From contig JBHJGM010000022.1 in assembly GCA_050331815.1 (NCBI GenBank), positions 15,759-79,758 on the forward strand: a stretch of DNA of 64,000 nt, in the 5' to 3' direction. This DNA is from JBHJGM01 sp050331815 (GTDB taxonomy: Bacteria > Verrucomicrobiota > Verrucomicrobiia > Opitutales > JBHJGM01). Shown one piece after another: positions 42,488 through 50,894 of the stretch (positions are counted from its first letter, which is position 1; each line of letters starts with the position of its first letter). The position numbers and the translations under genes are program-made. The notes below the pieces were generated by a model. That model was not told where the DNA came from, searched no databases, and saw nothing but the letters and a program-made list of their open reading frames with translations.

Positions 42488-42793
42488 ATGCGCACGACGG
42501 TGGATATCCACGAGCCGCTGCTGGCAAGGGCCAAGGATCTGGCGGCGCGAACCGGTCAACGCCTGAGCGATGTGGTCAACGATGCACTGCTGTTGCACAC
42601 ACAGGCAGCCGAAGATCGCGAGGCGCGCGCTCGTGCCGAACGCAAGCCGATCGAACTGCCCACCTGGGGCAAACCTGGTGGGGGCTTGCAGCCTGGAGTG
42701 GACATCAACAACAACGCCGCCCTCCGCGATTTGTTGGATGAAGACGCCTGGTTGGACGAAGACGGTAACCTGGATTACCGGAAAATGCGTTAG
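42488..42793 (+). CDS. VapB-like antitoxin
   Basis: 101 residues from ATG 42488. N-terminal ribbon-helix-helix MRTTVDIHEPLLARAKDLAA followed by RTGQRLSDVVNDALLL, the usual VapB DNA-binding fold; the C-terminal half (PGVDINNNAALRDLLDEDAW) would wrap the toxin. It precedes the PIN toxin gene by 9 bases. An upstream in-frame extension is not supported. Confidence 0.82.
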   Translation: MRTTVDIHEPLLARAKDLAARTGQRLSDVVNDALLLHTQAAEDREARARAERKPIELPTWGKPGGGLQPGVDINNNAALRDLLDEDAWLDEDGNLDYRKMR

Positions 42794-42802
42794 GCTGCGG
42801 GT

Positions 42803-43234
42803 GTGGACCTACTCGATGTCAACATACTGCTCGGGGCCTATTTTGCGGATACGCCCGATCATGAGCGTGTGCACAGCTGGCTGGTGCAAGCTCTGGAGCG
42901 GGAGAGCCCGCTAGGGCTATCCGACAACATCTTGTCTGGATTTCTACGCATCTCCACGTTGCCGAGGGCATTCAAAGTCACTTCTGACATGGAGGCTGCA
43001 TTGAATTTCATCCGCAGTCTTCTGAATCACGCAAGCGTCGAACGCGTGCGCCCCGGGCCACGCCACTTATGCATTTTTCTTGAGTTGTGCGGGCAACCCG
43101 GTGTGCGAGGCAATCTTGTGCCCGATGCCTACCTGGCGGCGCTCGCGCTCGAAACCAATTGCCGGTTTGTCACGCGCGACCGCGGCTTCGCGCGCTTCAA
43201 GGGGTTGCGTTTGCACGATCCGCTGGCGGACTGA
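42803..43234 (+). CDS. VapC-type PIN ribonuclease toxin
   Basis: 143 residues from GTG. PIN acidic pattern: D5 in MDLLDVNILL, D41 in GLSDNILSGFLRI (most relatives have Glu here), and the pair in LVPDAYLAALALE and FVTRDRGFARF. The 3' end overlaps the convergent trmH gene by 38 bases. It forms a pair with the RHH antitoxin upstream. RNA target not predictable. Confidence 0.85.
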   Translation: MDLLDVNILLGAYFADTPDHERVHSWLVQALERESPLGLSDNILSGFLRISTLPRAFKVTSDMEAALNFIRSLLNHASVERVRPGPRHLCIFLELCGQPGVRGNLVPDAYLAALALETNCRFVTRDRGFARFKGLRLHDPLAD

Positions 43235-43997
43235 GCGAGGCCAGCTTTGCCGCGGCCTTATCCACGGAGGTCTTGAGCCAGTTCAAGTAAAGGGCACGGG
43301 CTTCTGCCGGTGGCAGTTTCCAGCGTTCAGATGGGAGTTCCTTGCGCAGGCGAGTGGTCAACACCTGCAGGCAGATGGCGGTGAACACCGAAAGGTTGAG
43401 GCTTTGGGTCAGCCCGCGCAGGGGTAGGTGCGTGCGCAGATCGGCGGTTTCGATGGCAGCGGGCGTGAGGCCTTGCATCTCGTTGCCGATGAGCAGTGCG
43501 ATAGGCGCGTCCAGGGGCAACGCGTCAATGGGCACGCTGGCTTCACCGGGTACGGTGGCGGCGATGCGATAGCCCTGCTCCCGTATGGCGCGTAGCTTCT
43601 CGGCGGAAAACGCCTGCAGCGGCGCACCGGGGAAGTCACCCAAATCGCGGCGGGAAGCCGCGCGTTGATGCGCCTCCAGATCGGGATGGCGGTAGCGGTG
43701 CAGGCTCACCCATTGATGCGCGCCCCGGGTCACATTGTCCGAAACGCGGAAACGGTTGCACAACTCGATCAGGTGCAGGTCCTGAACGCCGAACGCCTCA
43801 CAGGAGCGCACAACGGCATCCGCGTTGTGGTACTGGTAGATGTCCTCAAGAACGACGGTCAGGTGGCGGGTGCGCTCGGCCAGCGCGGCCTGAAACCGGG
43901 CCTCGCGTGCCTCGGTGATCTGCGTCTCCAGAAAAGCGATGGCGGCTGCATCATTGGGCGCTGGTGCGGCACTCTCGGATCTGGAAACCTGTGTCAC
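43197..43997 (-). CDS. trmH: tRNA (guanosine-2'-O-)-methyltransferase TrmH-like
   Basis: 266 residues. SPOUT fold with the three family motifs: VVLEDIYQYHNADAVVRSCE (motif 1), ALLIGNEMQGLT (motif 2) and LPLRGLTQSLNLSVFTAICL (motif 3, knot). Enzymes of this type methylate G18 of tRNA. The N-terminal and C-terminal extensions match TrmH rather than RlmB. Its 3' end overlaps the VapC gene in antisense. Confidence 0.9.
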   Translation of the reverse strand: MTQVSRSESAAPAPNDAAAIAFLETQITEAREARFQAALAERTRHLTVVLEDIYQYHNADAVVRSCEAFGVQDLHLIELCNRFRVSDNVTRGAHQWVSLHRYRHPDLEAHQRAASRRDLGDFPGAPLQAFSAEKLRAIREQGYRIAATVPGEASVPIDALPLDAPIALLIGNEMQGLTPAAIETADLRTHLPLRGLTQSLNLSVFTAICLQVLTTRLRKELPSERWKLPPAEARALYLNWLKTSVDKAAAKLASLSPPADRANATP

Positions 43998-44120
43998 TGC
44001 TGCAGTTTGACCCCTGGCTCAGGCCGACGAAAGCTCAAAGCCACGCGTGCAAAGGCTTGACGCGCGGACTCTTTGCGTGTGTGCTTCAGGGTTTACGCCA
44101 ATAACCGACTGATACTTTTT

Positions 44121-44321
44121 ATGCCCGTAGAAGTTCGCATCCGCAAAGGTGAACCCATGGAAAAGGCCCTGCGCCGGCTCAAAAAGAAGCTGGACCGTGA
44201 AGGGGTCATCCGCGACGTGCGCGCCAAGCGCTACTTCGAAAAGCCTTCGGAGACGAAGCGCCGCAAGAAGAAGGTCTCTGCCTTCAACAACATGCTGCGC
44301 CAGCGCTACGAAAATCAGTAA
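44121..44321 (+). CDS. rpsU: 30S ribosomal protein bS21
   Basis: 66 residues, highly basic. VEVRIRKGEPMEKALRRLKK and KRYFEKPSETKRRKKKVSA are the bS21 core. ATG 44121 gives the standard start MPVEV; upstream in-frame sequence is not conserved. bS21 helps base-pairing during initiation. No clear Shine-Dalgarno is present just before the ATG. A terminator follows. Confidence 0.95.
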   Translation: MPVEVRIRKGEPMEKALRRLKKKLDREGVIRDVRAKRYFEKPSETKRRKKKVSAFNNMLRQRYENQ

Positions 44322-44377
44322 CGCTTTCTCAAAGCAAGGTGCCGCTGGCCCGCGAGGGCACGGCGCTGAGAGGATTC

Positions 44378-44415
44378 AAAGGCCCCTGAGCGGACAACGC
44401 TGATGGGCCTTTTGC
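44378..44415 (+). terminator. rho-independent terminator after rpsU
   Basis: AAAGGCCC and GGGCCTTT pair around a loop that holds a further short stem (TGAGCG/CGCTGA, imperfect); the T-rich end follows. It lies about 57 bases after the rpsU stop and overlaps the leader of the next gene. Confidence 0.65.
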
Positions 44416-44452
44416 TTTGCGCGAATCGGCGATCCGTCCGATGGTAATGCCC

Positions 44453-45550
44453 ATGGCGAAAGCCTACCCAGAACTCTCCCTGTCCACCTGTTGGCTTTCG
44501 CACCGCCATGAGGACGGGTATGCGATGCTGAAAGAGGTCGCGGACCTGGGCTTCAGCTACGTGGAGTTGGGCCATGGCACGCGGGTTTCACTGGTGCCGG
44601 GTATTTTCAAGGCTCTGGCCGAAAACCTGGTGCGCGTCTCCTCGACGCATAATTTTTGCCCGCTGCCGCCAGGCGTGTTTGTGGCGGCCCCGAATCTCTT
44701 TCAGCCCTCCTCGAACGATCACCGCGAGCGCGCGCAATGGAAGCGGCAGACGCTGCGGACGGTGGACTTCGCGCACAGTCTCGGGGTGGATCGGGTGGTT
44801 GCGCACATGGGCAGCATGCAGTTTTTCTGGGGTAATCCCTCCAAGTCGCTCAAAGCCGCCCGCGACGGACGCACCGCCGAACTGCTCGCCCAGGACAAGG
44901 ACTACGTGCGCCAGCGCGAGGCCCTCATAAAAAAGCTGCGTAAGGGCGCGCCCAAGCATCTGGCCCGCGTAATCGAGGGACTCAAGGAGATCCACGACGT
45001 CTGTTACGACAAGCAGGTCATGATCGGTGCCGAGAATCGGGAGGGGCTGCTGGAACTGCCCTTGGACGAGGGCTTCGACGCGTTTCTGACCGAGGTCAAC
45101 CGCGAGTTGGCGATGGTCGGACACTGGCACGACGTGGGCCACGCCAAGTTAAAGGAGCAGATGGGCTTCATCGACCAGCAGGCATTTTTGGAGAAACACC
45201 ACGCGCGCATCATCGGCTGGCACCTGCACGACGTAACGCCTGACGGCAAGGACCACCACGAGATCGGCGCGAAGGATGGCTCCGTCGATTGGAACATGAT
45301 TCGCCGCTTTATCCGCCCGGACCAGGTGTGCGTGTTGGAGTTGAGCCCTCGCCTGTCGCGCGAGCAGGTCGAACGCAGTCGCGATTACGTTTTGAAGCTT
45401 TTCGATCGCGAACCTATCGGACCGACCGTGCCTACGCTTACCATGGAGGAAACGGCGGACGTTTCACGCAATGGCCATGCCGCGTCGCCGGTGGAGGGAG
45501 CTTCGCAGCGTCAGGGTGCCGCCGGGCAAGGCACGATTTCCCAGCGGTAA
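44453..45550 (+). CDS. sugar phosphate isomerase/epimerase-like TIM barrel protein
   Basis: 365 residues from the ATG at 44453 (ATG codons at 44441 and 44447 are in frame). Xylose-isomerase-like barrel: FSYVELGHG, RVVAHMGSMQFFW, MIGAENREGLLEL, MVGHWHDVGHAKL and GWHLHDVTPDGKDHHEIGAKDGSVDW carry the metal-ligand Glu, His and Asp positions. The C-terminal ~35 residues are low complexity. The end overlaps the convergent secreted-protein gene by 40 bases. Substrate unknown. Confidence 0.8.
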   Translation: MAKAYPELSLSTCWLSHRHEDGYAMLKEVADLGFSYVELGHGTRVSLVPGIFKALAENLVRVSSTHNFCPLPPGVFVAAPNLFQPSSNDHRERAQWKRQTLRTVDFAHSLGVDRVVAHMGSMQFFWGNPSKSLKAARDGRTAELLAQDKDYVRQREALIKKLRKGAPKHLARVIEGLKEIHDVCYDKQVMIGAENREGLLELPLDEGFDAFLTEVNRELAMVGHWHDVGHAKLKEQMGFIDQQAFLEKHHARIIGWHLHDVTPDGKDHHEIGAKDGSVDWNMIRRFIRPDQVCVLELSPRLSREQVERSRDYVLKLFDREPIGPTVPTLTMEETADVSRNGHAASPVEGASQRQGAAGQGTISQR

Positions 45551-47049
45551 AGACGCCCTGCCGAGCCAGGGCCACTCGCAAAGGGGATGTCGACGGTCAA
45601 AAATGAGCCGTTGCCGACGATAGGCAGGGGCGTGAGCGTGCCGTCCACCAGTACACTGCTCAGAAAGCCGCTGGTACCGCCCAGAGAGGGGTCGGTCTCG
45701 AGAATGGTGTAACACAAGCCGACCTCCGTCTGAATACCCAGTTGGATGAAGGCGGGACTGCTCCCCGGAGGCACCGCGATCGCACCAGTGGTCAGGCTGT
45801 CCTCAATGCCTTCGATGGTGGGTTTACGGAAAACAAAGCCGACGTTGTAGTCCTCGGTCTCGTTCAAGCCAGGATTGTCCTCAATCTCGAAGAAGTAACC
45901 GAAATCCAACTCGGCGCTGAAACGGACGATCTCGGTTTCGCTGTCGGTGTCGGAAGTCGTCTGAATACCGGCTGCGGAGCCTAGCATGGTGTACGTAAAG
46001 GTGTCGCTGTCGAGAGGAAGTTCGCTTGAGTCGAGTACGTCGAAGCGGCCCGTGCCGTCGGCCCGCAGTTCCACCTCACTGATCTCAAAGCCGGCACCGC
46101 CGAACAAGGGTACCGGCAGGGCCGAGTCGTCATCCCAGTTGAAGGTGAAGTCGCAGACCTGGTAGTCGTCGGCGAGTTGCGCGAAGGTCGGCGAGGTGCT
46201 CGGACGCTTCATGAGCAGATTGACCTCCTGGATAAAAAAAGCGCCCCCGGGGAAGGGCTCCACATCGAGGCTTTCGCGAATGAACAGGTCGTTGCCGGCG
46301 GAGAGGCTGCCGAAGTCCAGAATCTCGCCATCCCCGATATCCAACTCCAGCTCGCCGCCCGTGATTTGCCAGGTGCCTGGGATGGGTGTTGACAGGGGTG
46401 GTCCCTCGCTGGGGTTACTGACCGTGGTGAAGGTCACCGAGAACGTGCCGGTGGATGCCCCCGGGCTGCTGGGAGTGAGGGTCAGATTGCCTTCGAGCAC
46501 GTTGAAACTGTCTAAGAAAAGCGTTTCGGAGAGATTCTGACTGCCTTGCAACTCGTATGCGAAGAAGAACCACTCGCCAGGAACGTCCGCCGGGAGGATG
46601 GACTCTTCGCGCACACCGATGAACAGGAGTGTGTCGGACTCGATTTCTTCAATGCCATCGCCATCGGTGTCCTCGAAAATCTCCTGCGCAGTGAAGCCGA
46701 GGGTGTCCGCGTTACAGGTGGTGAAAGCCATGCCCAGCTCTTCATCGCCATCGATAAAGCCAAAGAGTACGTTGTTGTTGGCGAACCAGCGTCCGGTGCC
46801 GAACCCGACCTCGATGAAGGTGCCGTCGGCGTTGAGGATGTTGTCGGTGTTCTCGAAATCGACGAACGAAATACTGATCGCGAAGGGGTCTGTGGTGCCG
46901 GCGGCGCGGCTTTGGAGCGTGCCGATGTTCAGGTCTAGGAACTTCCAGTTCCCGGCCACATCAGCGTTGGTGAGCGTGGTTTGCGTGGCCAGCAGTGGAA
47001 GCGGCACGCAGGCAAGTGTCCCTAGGGTGACAAGGTGTTTGAGGTGCAT
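45511..47049 (-). CDS. large acidic secreted protein of unknown function
   Basis: 512 residues with an N-terminal signal peptide (MHLKHLVTLGTLACVPLPLL, then ATQTT). The mature part is very acidic and rich in beta-forming residues; EDTDGDGIEEIESDT resembles a calcium-binding thrombospondin-type-3-like repeat. The C-terminus GLCYTILETDPSLGG and SAGRLYRWEIVPC resembles the Y-x-(I/L)-x-(T/S)-(S/T)-x-D-L and FYR-type ends common in verrucomicrobial exported proteins. No known catalytic motif was seen. Probably extracellular or cell-surface. Confidence 0.7.
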   Translation of the reverse strand: MHLKHLVTLGTLACVPLPLLATQTTLTNADVAGNWKFLDLNIGTLQSRAAGTTDPFAISISFVDFENTDNILNADGTFIEVGFGTGRWFANNNVLFGFIDGDEELGMAFTTCNADTLGFTAQEIFEDTDGDGIEEIESDTLLFIGVREESILPADVPGEWFFFAYELQGSQNLSETLFLDSFNVLEGNLTLTPSSPGASTGTFSVTFTTVSNPSEGPPLSTPIPGTWQITGGELELDIGDGEILDFGSLSAGNDLFIRESLDVEPFPGGAFFIQEVNLLMKRPSTSPTFAQLADDYQVCDFTFNWDDDSALPVPLFGGAGFEISEVELRADGTGRFDVLDSSELPLDSDTFTYTMLGSAAGIQTTSDTDSETEIVRFSAELDFGYFFEIEDNPGLNETEDYNVGFVFRKPTIEGIEDSLTTGAIAVPPGSSPAFIQLGIQTEVGLCYTILETDPSLGGTSGFLSSVLVDGTLTPLPIVGNGSFLTVDIPFASGPGSAGRLYRWEIVPCPAAP

Positions 47050-47186
47050 GGGGAGGTGCAGGTGTTAGCAAAGCATGAAGCAGAAACCTTCCCGAAAAAT
47101 CAAGTCATTACGGCCAGCGCGGCGGGGCAATACCCTTGACCTGACGGGGCGCGGCGCACTTGTATCGCCGCCTTTCCAGTTGCCGC

Positions 47187-48161
47187 ATGACCCGTGTTCT
47201 ACTGACGACAACCTCGTTCCAGGATACCCCCGGACCCCACCACGAAAAAGCCGCTGCCGCCGGAATTGAATTCGTGCGCGAGCGCGGGCCGCTTTCTGAA
47301 GCGCGTATGCTGGAACTGGCGGGGGAGTTCGACGCCTTTCTCTGCGGTGACGACGCGATCACCCGCGCGGTGCTGGAAAAATCCCTGCCGCGCCTGCGGA
47401 TCATCTCGAAATACGGCGTGGGGATCGATAAAATCGACGTCGAAGCCGCCACCAAACTCGGTCTCCCCGTGACGTTTTGTCCGGGCGTTAACCAGACGAC
47501 CGTGGCCGAGCATGTTTTCGCGCTGCTTCTGGCGCTGACCAAGAACCTGTTGAAAAATATCAACGTGACGCGGTCGGGCCGCTGGGAGCGCTCGACCGGC
47601 TACGAGATTCTGGGGAAGCGGCTGGGGATCGTCGGTCTGGGCCGTATCGGACGCGAGGTTGCCCTGCGGGCGAAGGCCTTCGGGCTGACCTGCGTGGCCT
47701 ACGATGTCTACTGGCCCGAGGCGTTTGCCAAGGAGCATGCGATCGCGCAGGCGCCGTCCATCGAAGCGATTTTCGACGACTGCGACATCATCAGTCTGCA
47801 CACCAACCTGACCGAGGAAACGCGTGGCTTAATCGACACCCGGGCGCTGTCCCGGATGAAGGATTCGGTCATTTTGATCAACTGTGCGCGGGGCGAACTG
47901 GTGGAGCCGGCTGCCATGGCCGAAGCGCTCAAGGCCGGCACCGTGCAGGGTTATGCGGCTGATGTGCTCGATCAGGAGCCGCCCCCGGCGGACCACCCGC
48001 TGCTCGCCGCACCCAACTGCATCGTGACGCCGCACGTGGGCTCGCGGACGTATGAATCGGTGCTGCGACAGGCGGGCATGGCGGTCGACAACCTCATCCT
48101 CGCGCTCAAGGGCGAAAAGCCGCTGGCCCAGGTCAATGACGTTCCCACCAAGGCGCTATAA
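47187..48161 (+). CDS. D-isomer-specific 2-hydroxyacid dehydrogenase
   Basis: 324 residues. NAD-binding LGIVGLGRIGREVALRAKAF; catalytic Arg in NCARGELVEP, Glu in DQEPPPADHP and His in TPHVGSRTYESV. The N-terminal domain (SKYGVGIDKIDVEAA) is like phosphoglycerate dehydrogenase without the regulatory ACT domain. Reduces a 2-oxoacid or oxidises a D-hydroxyacid. Its stop overlaps the start of the next dehydrogenase by 1 base (TAATG), so the two are translationally coupled. Substrate unknown. Confidence 0.88.
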   Translation: MTRVLLTTTSFQDTPGPHHEKAAAAGIEFVRERGPLSEARMLELAGEFDAFLCGDDAITRAVLEKSLPRLRIISKYGVGIDKIDVEAATKLGLPVTFCPGVNQTTVAEHVFALLLALTKNLLKNINVTRSGRWERSTGYEILGKRLGIVGLGRIGREVALRAKAFGLTCVAYDVYWPEAFAKEHAIAQAPSIEAIFDDCDIISLHTNLTEETRGLIDTRALSRMKDSVILINCARGELVEPAAMAEALKAGTVQGYAADVLDQEPPPADHPLLAAPNCIVTPHVGSRTYESVLRQAGMAVDNLILALKGEKPLAQVNDVPTKAL

Positions 48162-49270
48162 TGAGCAACGCATCCGCCCAGGAAACCTTCCGGGTTGTCC
48201 CGGAGCCGCAGCACAACGCGCTCGTCCAGGCGGCCTACCGCCACCGGGGGTTCACCGAAGCCGAAGCGGCGGACGGCGCGCGCTTTGCCGCCCTGGCCAC
48301 GACGCACGGTGTGCGCACGCACAACGCGTTGAAGGCCCTCCATCTGGACCACTTGTTTGGCTCGCAGGCCGGTGGCTGCCAACCCGGCGCGGAGGTGGTC
48401 GAGCAGGCCAGGTGGTTCAAGGCCAGCGAAGTCTGGGATGCGAACAAGAAGCTGGGGCAGTCGGTTGCCTTTGCCGCGATGGAGAAAGCCATCGAACTGG
48501 CCGACCAATACGGCATCGGCCAGGTTAGCGTGGACAACGCATTTCATTACCTGTGGGGCGGCGGCTACGTGATGGACGCGGCCAGGCGCGGCTACATCGC
48601 CTACACCAACTGCACGGCGGCGCTGACCGAGGTGGTGCCCTTTGGCGGCAAGTTTCCGACGCTCGGTACGAATCCGCACTCGTGGGGCTTTCCCACGGTG
48701 GAGGCGGTGGGCTTCCCGGTGGTGATCGACTGGGCAACCTCGGTGGTCTCGATGGGGCGGGTGCAGCAGTTTGCTCGTGAGGGCCAGAAGCTGCCGCCGG
48801 GAGCGGCGGTCGACGCCAACGGTCAGCCAACGGACGAACCGTCCGCGGCCAAGGCGCTGCTTCCTTTTGGCGCGCACAAAGGCTACGGCCTTTCTCTGGT
48901 TAACGAAATCGTGGCGGCGTTTATCGGCGGGTCGCTGCCGACGATTCGCTCACGCTGGGACCAGGCCCCCGAAGATAAGCACACGCCTTGTTTTTACTTT
49001 CAAGTGATCCATCCCGAAGCGCTTGCGGGTGGCGAGTTCGCCTTTGGGCGCGGGCAGGCCGACAACGTCAAGACCGTCCTGGGGGACATCCTCGGCCACG
49101 GTAACGACGCCTGCATCCTGCCCGGGCAAATTGAACACGAGGCCGCCGAGCGCACGCGCAAAAACGGCGGGCTGCTCTTCTCCGAAGCGGAGATCGAGGG
49201 CTTCAACGAACTCGCCCGTGAATGCGGGGCCGAACCCTGGGACGCCGCGTCCTTCAAGAAAGCCGAGTAG
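48161..49270 (+). CDS. malate/L-lactate dehydrogenase family protein (Ldh2-type)
   Basis: 369 residues. The distinctive Ldh2 fold is marked by TTHGVRTHNALK, GGYVMDAARRGYIAYTNCTA, FGGKFPTLGTNPHSWG and LLPFGAHKGYGLSLV. The family includes (S)-malate, L-sulfolactate, ureidoglycolate and 2,3-diketo-L-gulonate dehydrogenases. Coupled to the D-hydroxyacid dehydrogenase gene, suggesting that both act on one 2-oxoacid/hydroxyacid pathway, perhaps interconverting stereoisomers; this is inference. Confidence 0.9.
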   Translation: MSNASAQETFRVVPEPQHNALVQAAYRHRGFTEAEAADGARFAALATTHGVRTHNALKALHLDHLFGSQAGGCQPGAEVVEQARWFKASEVWDANKKLGQSVAFAAMEKAIELADQYGIGQVSVDNAFHYLWGGGYVMDAARRGYIAYTNCTAALTEVVPFGGKFPTLGTNPHSWGFPTVEAVGFPVVIDWATSVVSMGRVQQFAREGQKLPPGAAVDANGQPTDEPSAAKALLPFGAHKGYGLSLVNEIVAAFIGGSLPTIRSRWDQAPEDKHTPCFYFQVIHPEALAGGEFAFGRGQADNVKTVLGDILGHGNDACILPGQIEHEAAERTRKNGGLLFSEAEIEGFNELARECGAEPWDAASFKKAE

Positions 49271-49305
49271 GCACCCGGTATGCGGCTTGTTTCAGTTGTC
49301 GTCTC

Positions 49306-49812
49306 ATGAGCCAAAGTAACTCGCAGAAACCCGCCTTTAACGAGACGATGCAGATCGCCATTGTCGTGCGCGATCTGAATACGACGATGCGTAACTACAC
49401 CGATAATTACGGAATCGGACCCTGGCAGGTGCATCAGTTCAAGCCTGAGGACGTTAAATCCTGGGAGGAACTGGGCCAAACGGCTGAGCCTTCGACCCGT
49501 TTCGCCACGACAATGGTCGGCTCGGTTCAGTGGGAGTTGATTCAGCCTTTGGATGACCAAAGTATCTACGCGCGGTTTCTGGCGGAGAAGGGTGAGGGCG
49601 TCCACCACATCGCGGTCGCCACTCATGACTACGATACGTTGATGCAGGCCGAACAGAACCGTGGCAAAGCGCTGGTTCTGAAGTGTGCGCTGGGTGGCAA
49701 GTACGAGGGCCTTGAGGTCGCTTACCTGGGAAGCGAGGCAGAACTGGGCGTGACCCTGGAAGTGTTCAACGGTTTGCCATCGGCCGTTCGCGACGAGTTT
49801 GAGCAAAGCTGA
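49306..49812 (+). CDS. VOC (glyoxalase/bleomycin-resistance) family protein
   Basis: 168 residues from ATG 49306. Paired beta-alpha-beta-beta-beta modules with MQIAIVVRDLNTTMRNYTDN and GVHHIAVATHDYD (metal His), and WELIQPL plus GVTLEVFN. Methylmalonyl-CoA epimerase-like arrangement is possible. It is third in the dehydrogenase run, 35 bases after the previous stop, with the SnoaL-like gene 4 bases later. Confidence 0.8.
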   Translation: MSQSNSQKPAFNETMQIAIVVRDLNTTMRNYTDNYGIGPWQVHQFKPEDVKSWEELGQTAEPSTRFATTMVGSVQWELIQPLDDQSIYARFLAEKGEGVHHIAVATHDYDTLMQAEQNRGKALVLKCALGGKYEGLEVAYLGSEAELGVTLEVFNGLPSAVRDEFEQS

Positions 49813-49816
49813 GCGT

Positions 49817-50218
49817 ATGGACTGCGAAACCACCATCCGGCAGTTTCTGGAAGAGGTCTTTAATCAGGGACGGCTGGAGCTTCTCCCTGACTTTGTGCAG
49901 CCGGACTTTCGCTACCGCGCGCCCGGTGGCATCGAAATCGAGGGCATCGAGCAACTCAGCGCCTTCATCGCGCAACTGCGCGCGGCTTTTCCGGATGCGC
50001 GGGTCGAGATTGAGGAGGTGATCGCAACGGAGGATCGCGCCAGCACCCGCTTCCAGTTGACCGGCACGCACCGGGGCGCGTACCTGGGCATCGCGTCGAC
50101 GGGCCGTTCCATCCACGTGGCGGGCATGGTCCACAGCAGGTTTCACGAGGGCAAAATTGCCGAGGATTGGGAGATCCTGGACATGCATGGCATGCTGCAG
50201 CAACTCGGGCAGGCTTGA
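49817..50218 (+). CDS. SnoaL-like (NTF2 fold) ester cyclase family protein
   Basis: 133 residues from ATG 49817. SnoaL pattern: FLEEVFNQGRLELLPDFVQP at the N-terminus, GIEQLSAFIAQLRAAFPDARVE in the middle and GRSIHVAGMVHSRFHEGKIAEDW at the end. These proteins range from polyketide cyclases to enzymes of unknown action. It closes the run with the VOC gene and dehydrogenases. Confidence 0.82.
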   Translation: MDCETTIRQFLEEVFNQGRLELLPDFVQPDFRYRAPGGIEIEGIEQLSAFIAQLRAAFPDARVEIEEVIATEDRASTRFQLTGTHRGAYLGIASTGRSIHVAGMVHSRFHEGKIAEDWEILDMHGMLQQLGQA

Positions 50219-50276
50219 TGTCGTCCGCGCCTGCCTCCTTCATACGATTCGCAACCAACTAGCTCACGTGACGCCC

Positions 50277-50828
50277 ATGAAACGACTTAAAGTAATTTTC
50301 CTTCTCGCCACTATAGCGGGTTTCTTGCCCGCGTTGTCGGCACAATCGCCCGCTGCGGAAGCTGCCAAAACACCTGCCGACAACAGCGCGCGCCACGACC
50401 TGGCTCAGCGGATGATCGATGCTTTTGGCTTTCAGGAGCAGTACGCTGCGATGCTCGAGCCCTACAAGGAAATGACGCTGAACATGGTTCGGGAGTCCAT
50501 GGCTCAGGAGGGGATAGCCATGAACGCCGAGCAAGAGGCCGTTTACGAAGAGTACCTGGGTAAGCTTTTCGAGGTGATGTATACCGAGATGAACCTGGAT
50601 GCGCTTGAAGCGGAGATGGTGCGCATCTACGCCCAGTCATTCACCGAAGGGGAACTGCGAGCCGCGGTGGATTTCTTTGAGTCGGCCGCCGGGAAAGCCT
50701 TCATGGAAAAGTCGCCGACCGTATCCGCCGAATTGCTACAGTACATGCAAACGGCGATGTCCTCCATGATGCCCAAGCTGCAGTCGCTGATGCAGGAGAT
50801 GGCCGAGGCACTTCACGAAGCCGAGTGA
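50277..50828 (+). CDS. secreted DUF2059 family protein
   Basis: 183 residues with a signal peptide (MKRLKVIFLLATIAGFLPAL, SAQ). The mature part is all-helical. The DUF2059 core ALEAEMVRIYAQSFTEGELR, AAVDFFESAAGKAFMEKSP is clear. Function of the family is unknown. The ATG is chosen for the signal peptide; an in-frame extension overlapping the previous gene is rejected. Confidence 0.85.
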   Translation: MKRLKVIFLLATIAGFLPALSAQSPAAEAAKTPADNSARHDLAQRMIDAFGFQEQYAAMLEPYKEMTLNMVRESMAQEGIAMNAEQEAVYEEYLGKLFEVMYTEMNLDALEAEMVRIYAQSFTEGELRAAVDFFESAAGKAFMEKSPTVSAELLQYMQTAMSSMMPKLQSLMQEMAEALHEAE

Positions 50829-50894
50829 CCCGGAGATACCCGCAAACACTACCAACCGATCCGATTTTCTAACACATAAGCCTCAGCAATACCC

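Noticed and set aside
44041..44120. Promoter of rpsU
   Set aside because: TTGACG and TTTACG are present, but no -10 lies at acceptable spacing with more than 3 of 6 matches.
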